A stretch of DNA of 64,000 nucleotides, taken from Gemmatimonadaceae bacterium (GTDB taxonomy: Bacteria; Gemmatimonadota; Gemmatimonadetes; Gemmatimonadales; Gemmatimonadaceae). This document shows positions 1 to 8,034 of this stretch, in pieces; within the stretch, counting starts at the first letter, position 1; every line of letters starts with the position of its first letter. The stretch lies in NCBI GenBank assembly GCA_035606695.1, contig DATNEW010000012.1, positions 1 through 64,000 of the forward strand, written 5' to 3'. Below the pieces are notes generated by a model that ran no database searches, had not been told where the DNA came from, and saw only the letters and a program-made list of their open reading frames with translations. The position numbers were made by a program, and so were the translations under genes.

Positions 1-1
1 T

Positions 2-259
2 TGGAGCCGACTCCACGTGCATTTCACTCCGAAACACGGCAGCTGGCTGAACCAAGCCGAACTCGAATTGAGTCTGCTCAGTCGTGGTTGCCTCGGTCGC
101 CGTCGGCTCGACACGTTGCACCAACTCCGCGCCGAGACCAACGCATGGACGACGCGAGCGCATGAGGCCCGGACCAAAATCCAATGGCGCTTCACACGCA
201 AAGACGCCCGCCGCAAGTTTGGTTATCAAGCGAAACTCTCTAGCCGGTCAAAGACCTAG
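2..259 (+). CDS. IS630-family transposase, C-terminal part (cut by window edge)
   Basis: The open frame runs in from the window edge and ends at TAG 257-259. It carries the C-terminal signature of IS630-type DDE transposases: HFTPKHGSWLNQAE with the last catalytic Glu, then CLGRR, and a basic tail FTRKDARRKFGY. The family cuts and pastes DNA at TA dinucleotides. Only about 85 residues are visible, so it cannot be judged whether the upstream part is intact. The TAG stop interlocks with the reverse-strand stop of dinB (256-258), so the right end of the element must lie at or inside the dinB tail, and no separate terminal repeat could be delimited. The family call is firm; activity is unknown. 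Confidence 0.8.
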   Translation, partial: WSRLHVHFTPKHGSWLNQAELELSLLSRGCLGRRRLDTLHQLRAETNAWTTRAHEARTKIQWRFTRKDARRKFGYQAKLSSRSKT

Positions 260-1473
260 TCGATCAGGCGCGCCGGGACGATGCCCTTGTCACCGAATCG
301 TTCGCGCACTTTGTCGATGGTGCGCGCCAGCACGCGGTCGCGATCCGTCTCGTCCGTGCGCGAGTCGCGCGACTCGAACAGCGCGAGCTGATCGGCGGTC
401 GCATCGACCGTCAGCGACGACAGCTTCACGCCGAGCAAGCGCGCCGGGACGCGGCGTGCGTTGCGAAGTTTCGCGAACAATGCGCGCGCGACCTCGAGAA
501 TCACGCGATCGGAGATCACCGCGCGATCGAGCGTGCGATTGGCCTGGCGCGTCTTGAAGTCGTGGTCGCGAATGCGTACGGTGATCGTGCGCGCGGTGAG
601 TCCATCGCTTCGCAGGTCCGACGCGGCGCGCGTGATCAGCGCGAGCAGCTCGCGCATCAACTCGTCGTCATCGTTGATGTCGTGCGAAAACGTTTCGTCG
701 CGGCTGATGCTCTTCGCCTCGCCATGCGATTCTACTTCGCTGCCGTCGATGCCGCGTACGCGGTCATACAGCCACTCCGCCTCGCGCGCGCCGAGCCATT
801 GCGTGAGCGCCGGCACATCGTACTGGAGGACATCGGGCACGCGGCGCATGCCCAGCTTGGCCAAGCGCTCCTGAAATCGCGGTCCAACGAGTGGGATCTC
901 GGCGAGCTCGATCGTGTCCATGAACTGCGCTTCTTCGCCGGCGGGCACGACGTGCACGCCCGTCGCTCCGGTACCAGGCTTTGGCTTCGCGCGCTCGACC
1001 GCGAGCTTCGCGACGAGCTTGGATGTGCCGCCGCCGATCGAAACAGAGAGCTTTGTTTCAGCGGTCACCGCCTCTCGAATGCGCCGCGCTGTCTCGCCGA
1101 GCGGCTCGGAACCGTACAGTTCCTCGGTGCCGCCCAGGTCCATGTACCACTCGTCGATGCTCGCGCCCTCGACGATCGGGGCGAAGCGCTCGAGCACGGC
1201 GCGAATCTGCCGGCTCTTTTCACCGCAGGCACGACGCGGAACGGGAACGCACATGGCGCGGGGACACAGGCGTAGCGCGCGCGAGATCGGCATGGCCGAC
1301 TTGACTCCGAACTTCCGTGCTTCGTAGGACGCCGAACAAACCACGCCGCGGCTTTCCCGCGTGCCGCCGACGATGAGGAGCGGTTCCTTGCCGGCACCTT
1401 CGGGGTCGACCATGCGCGCCACGGCGACGAAGAATGCGTCGGCGTCGGCCAGGAGAATCCGTCGGGGATTCAC
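256..1473 (-). CDS. dinB: DNA polymerase IV (Y-family translesion polymerase)
   Basis: Error-prone polymerase that copies across damaged template. The protein has 405 residues, normal for DinB. The first catalytic motif is LLADADAFF (Asp10, Asp12) and the second is SIDEWYMDL near residue 108. The Trp in that motif is unusual, as many DinB proteins have SIDEAYLD. Helix-hairpin-helix and little-finger regions follow. A beta-clamp binding motif QLALF lies near residue 366, which ties it to the replication clamp. It starts at GTG 1473-1471, which overlaps the TGA of the small upstream gene (GTGA), so the two are probably translationally coupled. Its stop overlaps the stop of the IS630 transposase on the other strand. 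No SOS box was recognised upstream. Confidence 0.93.
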   Translation of the reverse strand: MNPRRILLADADAFFVAVARMVDPEGAGKEPLLIVGGTRESRGVVCSASYEARKFGVKSAMPISRALRLCPRAMCVPVPRRACGEKSRQIRAVLERFAPIVEGASIDEWYMDLGGTEELYGSEPLGETARRIREAVTAETKLSVSIGGGTSKLVAKLAVERAKPKPGTGATGVHVVPAGEEAQFMDTIELAEIPLVGPRFQERLAKLGMRRVPDVLQYDVPALTQWLGAREAEWLYDRVRGIDGSEVESHGEAKSISRDETFSHDINDDDELMRELLALITRAASDLRSDGLTARTITVRIRDHDFKTRQANRTLDRAVISDRVILEVARALFAKLRNARRVPARLLGVKLSSLTVDATADQLALFESRDSRTDETDRDRVLARTIDKVRERFGDKGIVPARLID

Positions 1474-1733
1474 CTGACGTGCAGGTCCTGAACGAAGCGC
1501 GAGCCCTCACTGTATCGAGTGATTCCGAGCGTTCGCGCCATGATCTCGCCGACCACGCCGGCGATGTGGTCGCGGTGCTCCTCGGCATCCATCCCGTCGG
1601 TCGGCTCGCTGTTGTCGACGATGAAGTCGATCACCGACCCGGGCGTCTCGAGGTAGGCATCGTTCGCCTCGCCAACGGGAACGCCAAACTCTTCTTCGAC
1701 GGCCGCGAAGAATTCGTCGAGCGCCCAGCTCAT
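1470..1733 (-). CDS. small acyl-carrier-protein-like protein of unknown function
   Basis: An 87-residue acidic protein starting at ATG 1733-1731. The segment AVEEEFGVPV followed by ETPGSVIDFIVDN resembles helices II-III of acyl carrier proteins, which read EEEFG(I/V)xI and TVGDLVDYI. The phosphopantetheine Ser motif (DSL) is not evident, so a carrier function is doubtful. The reading frame is open further upstream, but that part overlaps the divergent GntR gene and looks non-coding. The gene ends in a GTGA overlap with dinB, so the pair is co-translated. I do not know its role; a structural ACP-fold adaptor is only a guess. Confidence 0.6.
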   Translation of the reverse strand: MSWALDEFFAAVEEEFGVPVGEANDAYLETPGSVIDFIVDNSEPTDGMDAEEHRDHIAGVVGEIMARTLGITRYSEGSRFVQDLHVR

Positions 1734-1841
1734 GACGTGCGGCGGAAGGGAGTCGCTGGCATCCCTTGCAATGTGGGCCTGGCTCAGGGATGCGGCAACG
1801 GTACGAAAGTATGACGGTGGTTGCCGTGCGCCGCACGGCGC

Positions 1842-1865
1842 GTCATATATTGCGCATACAATGAC
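1842..1865. promoter_or_regulatory. 24-bp interrupted palindrome over the GntR gene start
   Basis: GTCAT (1842-1846) and ATGAC (1861-1865) form outer arms around a central TGCGCA (1851-1856). All are symmetric about 1853.5. The site covers a TATATT hexamer (1846-1851) and the start codon at 1861. FadR/FCD-type GntR proteins usually bind short palindromes in their own promoters, so this is the likely autoregulatory operator. If TATATT is the -10 box, the transcript would begin at or next to the ATG, making a leaderless mRNA. Confidence 0.5.
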
Positions 1866-2625
1866 TCCCGCTCGCAAACCGTTGACCCGCCCTTCGGCCG
1901 ATACGACCGAGCTACCGATGGGAAGCGCCGCCGACGCTCCGCACGGCTCTCGCCCGGAGCAGGTGTACGCGCGCTTGCGCGATCTGATCGTGCAAGGGTT
2001 GCTGGCGCCGGGGAGCCGCATCGTCGAGACGGAGATCGCGAGCCGCCTGGGTGTGAGTCGCACGCCGGTGCGCGAAGCGTTGCAGCGGTTGCAGCAGGAA
2101 GGCTACGTCATGGGTTCGCCGGGCGCGCAGCAGTCGCGCCTCACGGTGGCTCCGCTCACGCGCGACGACGTGTACGAGCTGCTGAACATTGTGGGAGCGC
2201 TCGAAGGGCTTGGCGCGCGCGGTGCAGCGGCGCTGCCGCAGACGGAGCGGCGCGACCTGGTTCGCCAGCTTCGGGCCCTGAACGCGGAGTTTCATCGCTC
2301 GGGCAAGGCGATGCCGGTGGATCACGGCGCGCTGTACGACGCCGACGAGCATTTTCATCGTCGCATCGTGGAAGCCTCGTCGGGGCCGCGGCTGCTCGCG
2401 CTGCACGAGGCGGTGAAACCGCAGGCGGAGCGTTACATCCGCATGTACATCAGCATGCTGACGAGCGACATTCGCGCGTCGGTGTACGAGCACGACATCA
2501 TCACGACGGCGATCGAGGAAGGGCGCGCGGACGACGCGGAGCTGGCGGTCGCCGTGAACTGGCGCCATGCCGCCGATCGCTTGAGCAAGGTGATCGCGAT
2601 GGCGGGCGAGCGGGGCGCCTGGTAA
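1861..2625 (+). CDS. GntR-family (FadR/FCD subfamily) transcriptional regulator
   Basis: 254 residues. The N-terminal winged helix-turn-helix (about 30-95) contains QVYARLRDLIVQG, GSRIVETEIASRLGVSRTPVREALQRL and EGYV, typical of GntR. The C-terminal FCD ligand domain (about 105-245) has the helix DADEHFHRRIVEAS and a late HDIITTAIEEGRADDAE, which carry the usual Asp/His metal-ligand positions. Such proteins sense small organic acids or acyl-CoAs, but the ligand here cannot be told. Start ATG 1861 lies inside the palindrome at 1842-1865. ATG 1918 is an alternative start that would remove a low-complexity leader. It is divergent from the small gene/dinB pair, so the target may be that operon, itself, or something distant. 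Confidence 0.88.
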   Translation: MTPARKPLTRPSADTTELPMGSAADAPHGSRPEQVYARLRDLIVQGLLAPGSRIVETEIASRLGVSRTPVREALQRLQQEGYVMGSPGAQQSRLTVAPLTRDDVYELLNIVGALEGLGARGAAALPQTERRDLVRQLRALNAEFHRSGKAMPVDHGALYDADEHFHRRIVEASSGPRLLALHEAVKPQAERYIRMYISMLTSDIRASVYEHDIITTAIEEGRADDAELAVAVNWRHAADRLSKVIAMAGERGAW

Positions 2626-2647
2626 CGAGCTCGTCGCGATCGCGCGA

Positions 2648-3637
2648 CTACTTCACGTTGTCGAGCGCTTTCTTCGCGTCGTTGTTGCCGGGATTGAACG
2701 TCAGCGACTGCTGATACTCCGCCTTGGCGACGTCGCGCTTTCCCTGTTTCTCGGCGACCTGGCCCAGGAAATAGTGCGCCGCGCTGAAATTGAGCTTTGA
2801 CGCGTCGGCGGGCGGCGCGGCGAGCCAGACGCGCGTCTCGCGCTCCATGCGCGCGGGATCCTGACCGGCGCTGTTCAGCACCGACGCCATCGCGAGATGC
2901 GCCGTGACGAGATCGGGCCGATGCTTTAACAAATTCTCATAGGTCGCGAGCGCGTCGTCCCATCGCTTCTGGCGGCGGAAGAACCCGGCGAGCGCATTGT
3001 AGGGGGCGCCGCTGTCCGGCGCGGCCGCGACGGATGCCTGGAATTCCTTCTCCGCGCCGGCGATGTCCTTGTCGTGCTCGAGGAGCGAGCCCATTTCGCG
3101 GTGGCCGCGCCAGAGGCTCGTCTTTTCGATCTCGCGCGCCTGTTCCTTGGCCTTGTCCATGCTGCCGCCCATGAATCCCGGGGCCATCGAGTAGAACTGA
3201 ATCAGGCCCGTGCGCGCGTCGACGGACGTCGGATCCAGCTCCACCGCGCGCTCGAATTCGCTCTTCACGCGCCGGGCCATGAATGGTTGTTTGAATTTGC
3301 TCGCGTGCTGCGCCTGATCGCCGATCGAGTTGCCGAGCCACAGGTGATGGGCCGAGCTCTTGTCGTTCGCCGCGACGGCTTTCTCGAACCAGTCTTCGGC
3401 GTGCTTGGAGTCGTCCTGCTCCATGTATGTGATTCCCATACAATGCAGCGCCGCATCGTCCTTGTCATTTTTCGCGAGCAGGGTCCGAACCTCCGCGCGC
3501 GCCTCATCGAACTTGTGATCGGTCACGAGCTTCTGAACGGCGGGGGAGCACTGGGCGTGCGCCGCCCCGGCGAGAGCTGTGGCGAGAGCTGTGGCGAGAG
3601 CTGTGGCGGCCATGCCGGCGAATAAGTGAACGCGCAT
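2648..3637 (-). CDS. secreted tetratricopeptide-repeat protein
   Basis: 329 residues, starting ATG 3637. A signal peptide with a long Ala/Thr/Leu core ends near AGAAHA-QC. About six TPR-like helical pairs follow, for example DEARAEVRTLLAKNDKDDAA, SAHHLWLGNSIGD, FERAVELDPTSVDARTGL, DDALATYENLLKHRPDLV and AKAEYQQSLTFNPGN. Part of the signal-peptide core is coded by three identical 12-bp repeats. No enzymatic domain is visible; it is probably a periplasmic or outer-membrane scaffold. It stands alone between the GntR gene (convergent) and the rsgA operon. The family is clear but the partner is unknown. Confidence 0.8.
   Translation of the reverse strand: MRVHLFAGMAATALATALATALAGAAHAQCSPAVQKLVTDHKFDEARAEVRTLLAKNDKDDAALHCMGITYMEQDDSKHAEDWFEKAVAANDKSSAHHLWLGNSIGDQAQHASKFKQPFMARRVKSEFERAVELDPTSVDARTGLIQFYSMAPGFMGGSMDKAKEQAREIEKTSLWRGHREMGSLLEHDKDIAGAEKEFQASVAAAPDSGAPYNALAGFFRRQKRWDDALATYENLLKHRPDLVTAHLAMASVLNSAGQDPARMERETRVWLAAPPADASKLNFSAAHYFLGQVAEKQGKRDVAKAEYQQSLTFNPGNNDAKKALDNVK
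3571..3606 (-). repeat. three tandem 12-bp repeats in a signal-peptide coding region
   Basis: CGAGAGCTGTGG occurs three times head to tail (3571-3582, 3583-3594, 3595-3606) with no mismatch. It codes (ALAT)n in the hydrophobic core of the TPR protein's signal peptide. The unit is a multiple of three, so copy changes would alter core length without a frameshift. Confidence 0.9.
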
Positions 3638-3765
3638 GGTAGTCTCGGTCAGAGAGGTGGCGGGCGACGGCGGCGAGTCCCCTCACATGCTGAGAGGATT
3701 GTTCTCGAATGTCAAGAGAAATGTGTGCGAGGGCGTGACGTCGACGCCGCGTTGTGTCGAATCGA

Positions 3766-4746
3766 CTACGCTTCGGCTTCGATTTCCTCGAGCAGCCGGC
3801 AATACGAGTCGTAGCGTGCGTCGTCGATCTCGCCGCGCGAGACGGCATCACGCACCGCGCAATCCGGCTCGGCGACGTGACGACAATCGGCAAAGCGGCA
3901 GCGATCCTTGAGGGCGCGGAGCTCGGGAAAACATTCATCGAGCCGCTCGGCGGGCAGCGACCAGAGTCCGACTTCGCGAAGTCCAGGCGTATCGATGACG
4001 TAGCCGTTGTCATTCGGCAGCGGGAGCATCACGGCGCCGACGGTCGTATGACGACCCTTGTTCACCGATTCGCTGATCGCGCCGACGCGCAGATTCGCGC
4101 CCGGAAAGAGTGCGTTGAGCAGCGACGATTTGCCGACGCCCGACGGTCCGGTGAGAACCGAGCGTCGTTCGCCGAGCATGGCGCGAATGGACTCGAGGCC
4201 AAGACCGCTCTTCGCGGCGGTGTAGTGCACCGGATATCCCACGCGCTCGTACGCCGCGAAGCGTTCGTGCGCGGCGGCCTCGCCAACGAGATCGACCTTG
4301 TTGATGATGATTCGCGCCGCGAGTCCGTTGCCCTCGGCGATGACGAGGAAACGATCGAGCATGCGCGGGTGCGGCTCGGGCTTGGCCGCGGCGAAGACGA
4401 TCACGACCTGATCGACGTTGGCCGCGACGATGCGTTCGCCCTGGCCGCCACCGGGTGCGCGTCGCGCCAACTGCGAGCGGCGCGGCAGAATCTCGGAGAT
4501 CGCCCAGGCGTCATCCCGCGTACCGCGCTCGAGATGCACGTCGTCGCCGACGGCGAGCTTGAGCGTTTCGGCCGCGGCGGCCACCGTGTCGCGCCGCAGC
4601 GAGCCGTCGGCGCGCTTTCCGGAATTAGATTTCTTTAAACGCCCGCGAAGCGCGGCATCCACCGTCTCTCCGTCGTCGGTGCGGATTTGCCACACGCCGC
4701 CGGTACCGCCGAGCACCACGCCGCGCACGAGCGTGTCGATGGTCAC
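3766..4746 (-). CDS. rsgA: ribosome small-subunit-dependent GTPase A
   Basis: Late-stage 30S ribosome assembly GTPase (YloQ/EngC). 326 residues. An OB-fold N-terminus (VRGVVLGGTGGVW) precedes the circularly permuted GTPase: G4 IIINKVDLV, then G1 LTGPSGVGKSSLLNALF, the GRHTT segment and G3 DTPGLREVGLW. The C-terminal zinc knuckle reads CRFADCRHVAEPDC. I placed the start at GTG 4746-4744, because the frame above it lacks homology-like content and this GTG overlaps the upstream stop as GTGA. It is the last gene of the coupled run M14 peptidase, proline dehydrogenase, 138-residue protein, rsgA. Confidence 0.93.
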   Translation of the reverse strand: MTIDTLVRGVVLGGTGGVWQIRTDDGETVDAALRGRLKKSNSGKRADGSLRRDTVAAAAETLKLAVGDDVHLERGTRDDAWAISEILPRRSQLARRAPGGGQGERIVAANVDQVVIVFAAAKPEPHPRMLDRFLVIAEGNGLAARIIINKVDLVGEAAAHERFAAYERVGYPVHYTAAKSGLGLESIRAMLGERRSVLTGPSGVGKSSLLNALFPGANLRVGAISESVNKGRHTTVGAVMLPLPNDNGYVIDTPGLREVGLWSLPAERLDECFPELRALKDRCRFADCRHVAEPDCAVRDAVSRGEIDDARYDSYCRLLEEIEAEA

Positions 4747-5159
4747 TCGTGCTCCGGTGTATCGCCGGTGTCGTCGCGCATCGCGTCCCACCATTTGCGC
4801 GTGGGAGCGCTGCCGGCGCGCGCGGCGATCAATCGATCGAGCAGCGCCTTCACTTCGGAGAGCGGCGTCTCGCCGAGCGCGGTGCGTGCGTCCTGCTCCG
4901 TCGCCGCGGTGAGAAGAAAGTCCGTCTCGAGATGGCCCTCGGGCGTCTGTGCGCCCTGGCGAGCCCATTTCACGAAGAGGAAGAACGCGCCCCACGGACC
5001 CGCGGCATCGCCTGTCTCTTCGGCCATCAGCTCGACGCTGTAGGAAAAGCCGTCGCTTCCCTCGAACGCGGCCGGGCGATCGTGGACCGCCGCATAGCCG
5101 CCGATCGTCGACGCGTCTCCCCTGGAGTGATCGGGCTCGCGAAACCGCGCGTGCGACAT
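4743..5159 (-). CDS. conserved small protein of unknown function
   Basis: 138 residues, starting ATG 5159-5157 in a TGATG overlap with proline dehydrogenase and ending in a GTGA overlap with rsgA. It is a soluble acidic protein. Features are a Gly/Asp-rich beginning, FSYSVELMAEE, an aromatic stretch PWGAFFLFVKWARQG, and a helical C-terminus with SEVKALLDRLIAARAG. There is no signal peptide, membrane span or recognisable catalytic motif. The tight coupling on both sides argues that it is a real gene, but I cannot assign a function. Confidence 0.75.
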   Translation of the reverse strand: MSHARFREPDHSRGDASTIGGYAAVHDRPAAFEGSDGFSYSVELMAEETGDAAGPWGAFFLFVKWARQGAQTPEGHLETDFLLTAATEQDARTALGETPLSEVKALLDRLIAARAGSAPTRKWWDAMRDDTGDTPEHE

Positions 5160-6097
5160 CAAGTCGACCGATGCCCGAGCATCTCGCGTACGACGTTGCC
5201 GGTGATGAACGCCAGGTTTGCGGGGCGCTCCGCCAGGCGGCGCATCAGATACGGATACCACTGCGTGCCGAACGGCACGTAGACGCGCATGCGGTATCCG
5301 TCTTTCACCAGCTGCTCCTGCAGATCGCGACGGATGCCATACAGCATCTGGAACTCGAAGCGCGAGCGATCGATCTGCTTGTCGGCGACGAACTTCTTCG
5401 CCGCGGCGATGATCGCGGGGTCGTGGGTCGCAATCCCCGGATAGTTCGCTTTCTCGAGCAGTGTGTGCATGCACTTCACGTAATTCGCGTCGACCTCGGT
5501 CTTCTCGGGGAACGCGACCGATGCCGGCTCCTTATAGGCACCCTTGCAGAGTCTGACGCGGCAGCGCGCCTGCACCGCTTGATCGACGTCGGCGGACGTG
5601 CGATAGAGATAACTCTGGAGGACGATGCCGACGTTCTCCTTATACGCGGGATACAAGCGGTCGTAGAACAAGCGCAGCGTTCGTTCGGTGTACGCGGTCG
5701 ATTCCATGTCGAGCCGAACGAACGTGTTGTACGCTTGTGCGCGGCTCAACACGTCGTGCATGACCGCGACGCACAACTCCTCGGAGATGTCCAAGCCCAT
5801 CGCGGTGAGCTTGACCGAGACGTTCGCATTCAGGCGCATTTGGTGAATGCGATCGAGAATGCCGAGATATTCATTGCCGGCCGCGCGCGCTTCGCGCTCG
5901 TTCGTGACGCTTTCGCCCAGCAGGTCGAGCGACGCGGTGATGCCGCTGGCATTCAGTTTCTTCACCGCGGCGACCGCGCTGTCGAGCGTCTCGCCGGCCA
6001 CGAAGCGAGACGCGAACTTCTTCGCGAGCTTGTTGTTGCGAACGAACCGGAAGATCCGCGGCTGGTTCGAGAGATACAGCATGGTGGAACGAAGCAT
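5159..6097 (-). CDS. proline dehydrogenase (monofunctional, FAD-dependent)
   Basis: Oxidises proline to pyrroline-5-carboxylate with FAD, the first step of proline catabolism. 312 residues, the size of stand-alone bacterial ProDH (the P5C dehydrogenase half of PutA is absent). It forms a TIM barrel. Visible motifs are ITASLDLLGESV, NVSVKLTAMG, FVRLDMESTAYTERTL, CRVRLCKGAYKEP and the substrate-binding end YLMRRLAERPANL with paired Arg. Start ATG 6097-6095 overlaps the M14 peptidase stop (TGATG). Proline release by the upstream peptidase could feed this enzyme; that link is inference from gene order. Confidence 0.9.
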   Translation of the reverse strand: MLRSTMLYLSNQPRIFRFVRNNKLAKKFASRFVAGETLDSAVAAVKKLNASGITASLDLLGESVTNEREARAAGNEYLGILDRIHQMRLNANVSVKLTAMGLDISEELCVAVMHDVLSRAQAYNTFVRLDMESTAYTERTLRLFYDRLYPAYKENVGIVLQSYLYRTSADVDQAVQARCRVRLCKGAYKEPASVAFPEKTEVDANYVKCMHTLLEKANYPGIATHDPAIIAAAKKFVADKQIDRSRFEFQMLYGIRRDLQEQLVKDGYRMRVYVPFGTQWYPYLMRRLAERPANLAFITGNVVREMLGHRST

Positions 6098-7950
6098 CAG
6101 TCGCGAACGGCCTTGGCGCGAAGGGTGGCTGGGCTGACGATGCGGAGCACCGGAAAATCCGTGTGCGGCGCAACGATGTTGTCGTAAAAGCTCCACTGCA
6201 TCAGTCCGTCTTCGCTCAGCGGCTCGAGCAGGTAGAAGGCGACGAGACCAAACGGCTGTCCCGCGCGGACGACATACGTGCCGGCCGGCAGCACGTGCCC
6301 CGCCGGCGCGTCCCAGGTGCCGGCGATGTCCTTCATCATTCGCGATGTTTCCGAGCGCCCGCGATCCATGACGCTGTCCACGTGAAACGCCTGCGCCGAT
6401 ACCGTCGCCGGTGCGGTCAGTCGTTCCACGGTCAGCCCATGCATGCGCAAGTATGGTGCGATCGCCTTTGCCGTCTTGTCGTCGAACGCATACGCGAACG
6501 GCAGCGTGCTCGTGAGCGTCGGCGTGAAGCTCGCCATCACCGGCATGCGAACGAGCTTGATGATGCCCGTACGCTGGCGGTTTCCCATGCCGGGTTCGCG
6601 CTTGGTGGAATCGGTGAGCGGAACGACTTCTTCCACGCGCACGTCCTCGATGCGCGTCGTATCCATGCGCGACCGGAGAGACAGCTTCGGCGCGCTCGCG
6701 GAATTCCGCGCCCACGCCGCCACCTTCGCGTCGCCCCGCGGCCCGAGCTTCATCACCTCGCTCTTGTGCTCGGCGATGTAGGAAAGAATCTCGCTGACGA
6801 AGTCGTATGTCGACGCAACGCGCCGCGCGAACGGGTCGTGCGAGAATGCTTCGCTCAGAATCGCGAGTCGATTTCGTAAACCGTAATAGTTCGTGCCGTA
6901 GCGAGCGAAGGGTTCATAGGTCGAGAACACCCAGCCGCTCGTGGGAATCGAGTCGGCGATGATCTGCTCGAGCGAAGGACCGCGCGCGAAGTTGCCGCCG
7001 CCACCGCCGCCGCGACGGCCACCACGTCCCGTCGAGTCCGCACCGCGGCCGAATCCACCGCCGCCGAGCGCGCCACCAGGTGCCGCACCGCGGCCGTTCG
7101 GTCGCGGACGACTGAAGTCGCCGTAGTCCTGCACGTAGAACCCTTCGCGATCGAGCATGCGCCGGCGAATGTCACCGAGCAGCTTCGTGGCGTATGGAAT
7201 CACGTTGACGGCGGTTGGCGTCAGCGGCGGCGAGTATGTGAGCGCGTATCCGTGAACGCTGCCGTCGGTCGTGTGGAGATCCATGAACAAGTCGGGATTC
7301 CACCGATTGAGCATCTCGAACGCGCCGCGTGTCTCCGGCGCGTCGAGATCGATGTAGTCGCGATTGAGATTCCACCCCGACGCGTTCTGCCGCGTGCCGA
7401 CGAGCTCCGGGCCGTTCTGCGCGCCGCGATTGCGCGACTGCGGCGCAAACTTCTCGTTCCCGTCCGCGTTGTAGATCGGCTGCACGATGAGCACGATCGA
7501 GTCGAGCACATTCTTTTTCTTGTCGAAGAGCAAGTCGCGCAGCAGCGACTGCATGGCTTCCTTGCCTTCGACTTCGCCGGCGTGGATGTTCGCCTGGATA
7601 TAGGCGATCGGGCGATTGAGCCGCCGCGCGTCGGCCGGCGTCGTCACGAGCGGCCGCGAGGCGATCACGTACGGCAGCTCGCGCCCCTCGATCGTTTTGC
7701 CAATCGAGCCGGTCGAGATCGTCGCGCCGAGCAGCTTGAGCGAATCGATGAACGCAACGACGTCGTCGTAGTGCGACGTCTCGGTGAATCCCGTGCGTTC
7801 GGCGCGCGTCAATGGACGTTTGCCGACGAAGCTTTGTAGCGTGTATTTGCTCTGGGCCGGAATCGAGTAGTTGTCGACTCGGTCCCCTCGCTGCTGCGCG
7901 CCGAGCGAGCTCGCGACGCCGAGAGCGAGCAGCAATGCGAAACTTCGCAT
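6097..7950 (-). CDS. secreted M14-family zinc carboxypeptidase
   Basis: 617 residues. The signal peptide ends at SLGAQ. The M14 catalytic domain (about 40-380) has zinc ligands HAGEVEGKE (HxxE) near residue 125 and the third His in DLHTTDGSVHG, with GWNLNRDY as the substrate carboxylate-binding segment. An unusual Gly/Arg-rich insertion (GGALGGGGFGRG ... GGRRGGGGGG) lies near residues 290-320, within or at the edge of the domain. It probably forms a disordered loop. The C-terminal 220 residues are beta-rich and of unclear role. It is first in the coupled four-gene run ending with rsgA. The specific peptide substrate is unknown. Confidence 0.87.
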   Translation of the reverse strand: MRSFALLLALGVASSLGAQQRGDRVDNYSIPAQSKYTLQSFVGKRPLTRAERTGFTETSHYDDVVAFIDSLKLLGATISTGSIGKTIEGRELPYVIASRPLVTTPADARRLNRPIAYIQANIHAGEVEGKEAMQSLLRDLLFDKKKNVLDSIVLIVQPIYNADGNEKFAPQSRNRGAQNGPELVGTRQNASGWNLNRDYIDLDAPETRGAFEMLNRWNPDLFMDLHTTDGSVHGYALTYSPPLTPTAVNVIPYATKLLGDIRRRMLDREGFYVQDYGDFSRPRPNGRGAAPGGALGGGGFGRGADSTGRGGRRGGGGGGNFARGPSLEQIIADSIPTSGWVFSTYEPFARYGTNYYGLRNRLAILSEAFSHDPFARRVASTYDFVSEILSYIAEHKSEVMKLGPRGDAKVAAWARNSASAPKLSLRSRMDTTRIEDVRVEEVVPLTDSTKREPGMGNRQRTGIIKLVRMPVMASFTPTLTSTLPFAYAFDDKTAKAIAPYLRMHGLTVERLTAPATVSAQAFHVDSVMDRGRSETSRMMKDIAGTWDAPAGHVLPAGTYVVRAGQPFGLVAFYLLEPLSEDGLMQWSFYDNIVAPHTDFPVLRIVSPATLRAKAVRD

Positions 7951-8034
7951 TCAGTTCCCCACGTGCAGTTGAAGGGGAATTGTACCCGGAAAGCGCCGCA
8001 TGACGCTACTCCGTGCGTGCCTGGCTACTAACCG

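Noticed and set aside
3571-3606. Tandem repeats as a possible CRISPR start
   Set aside because: The units are 12 bp with no spacers and lie inside a signal-peptide coding region.
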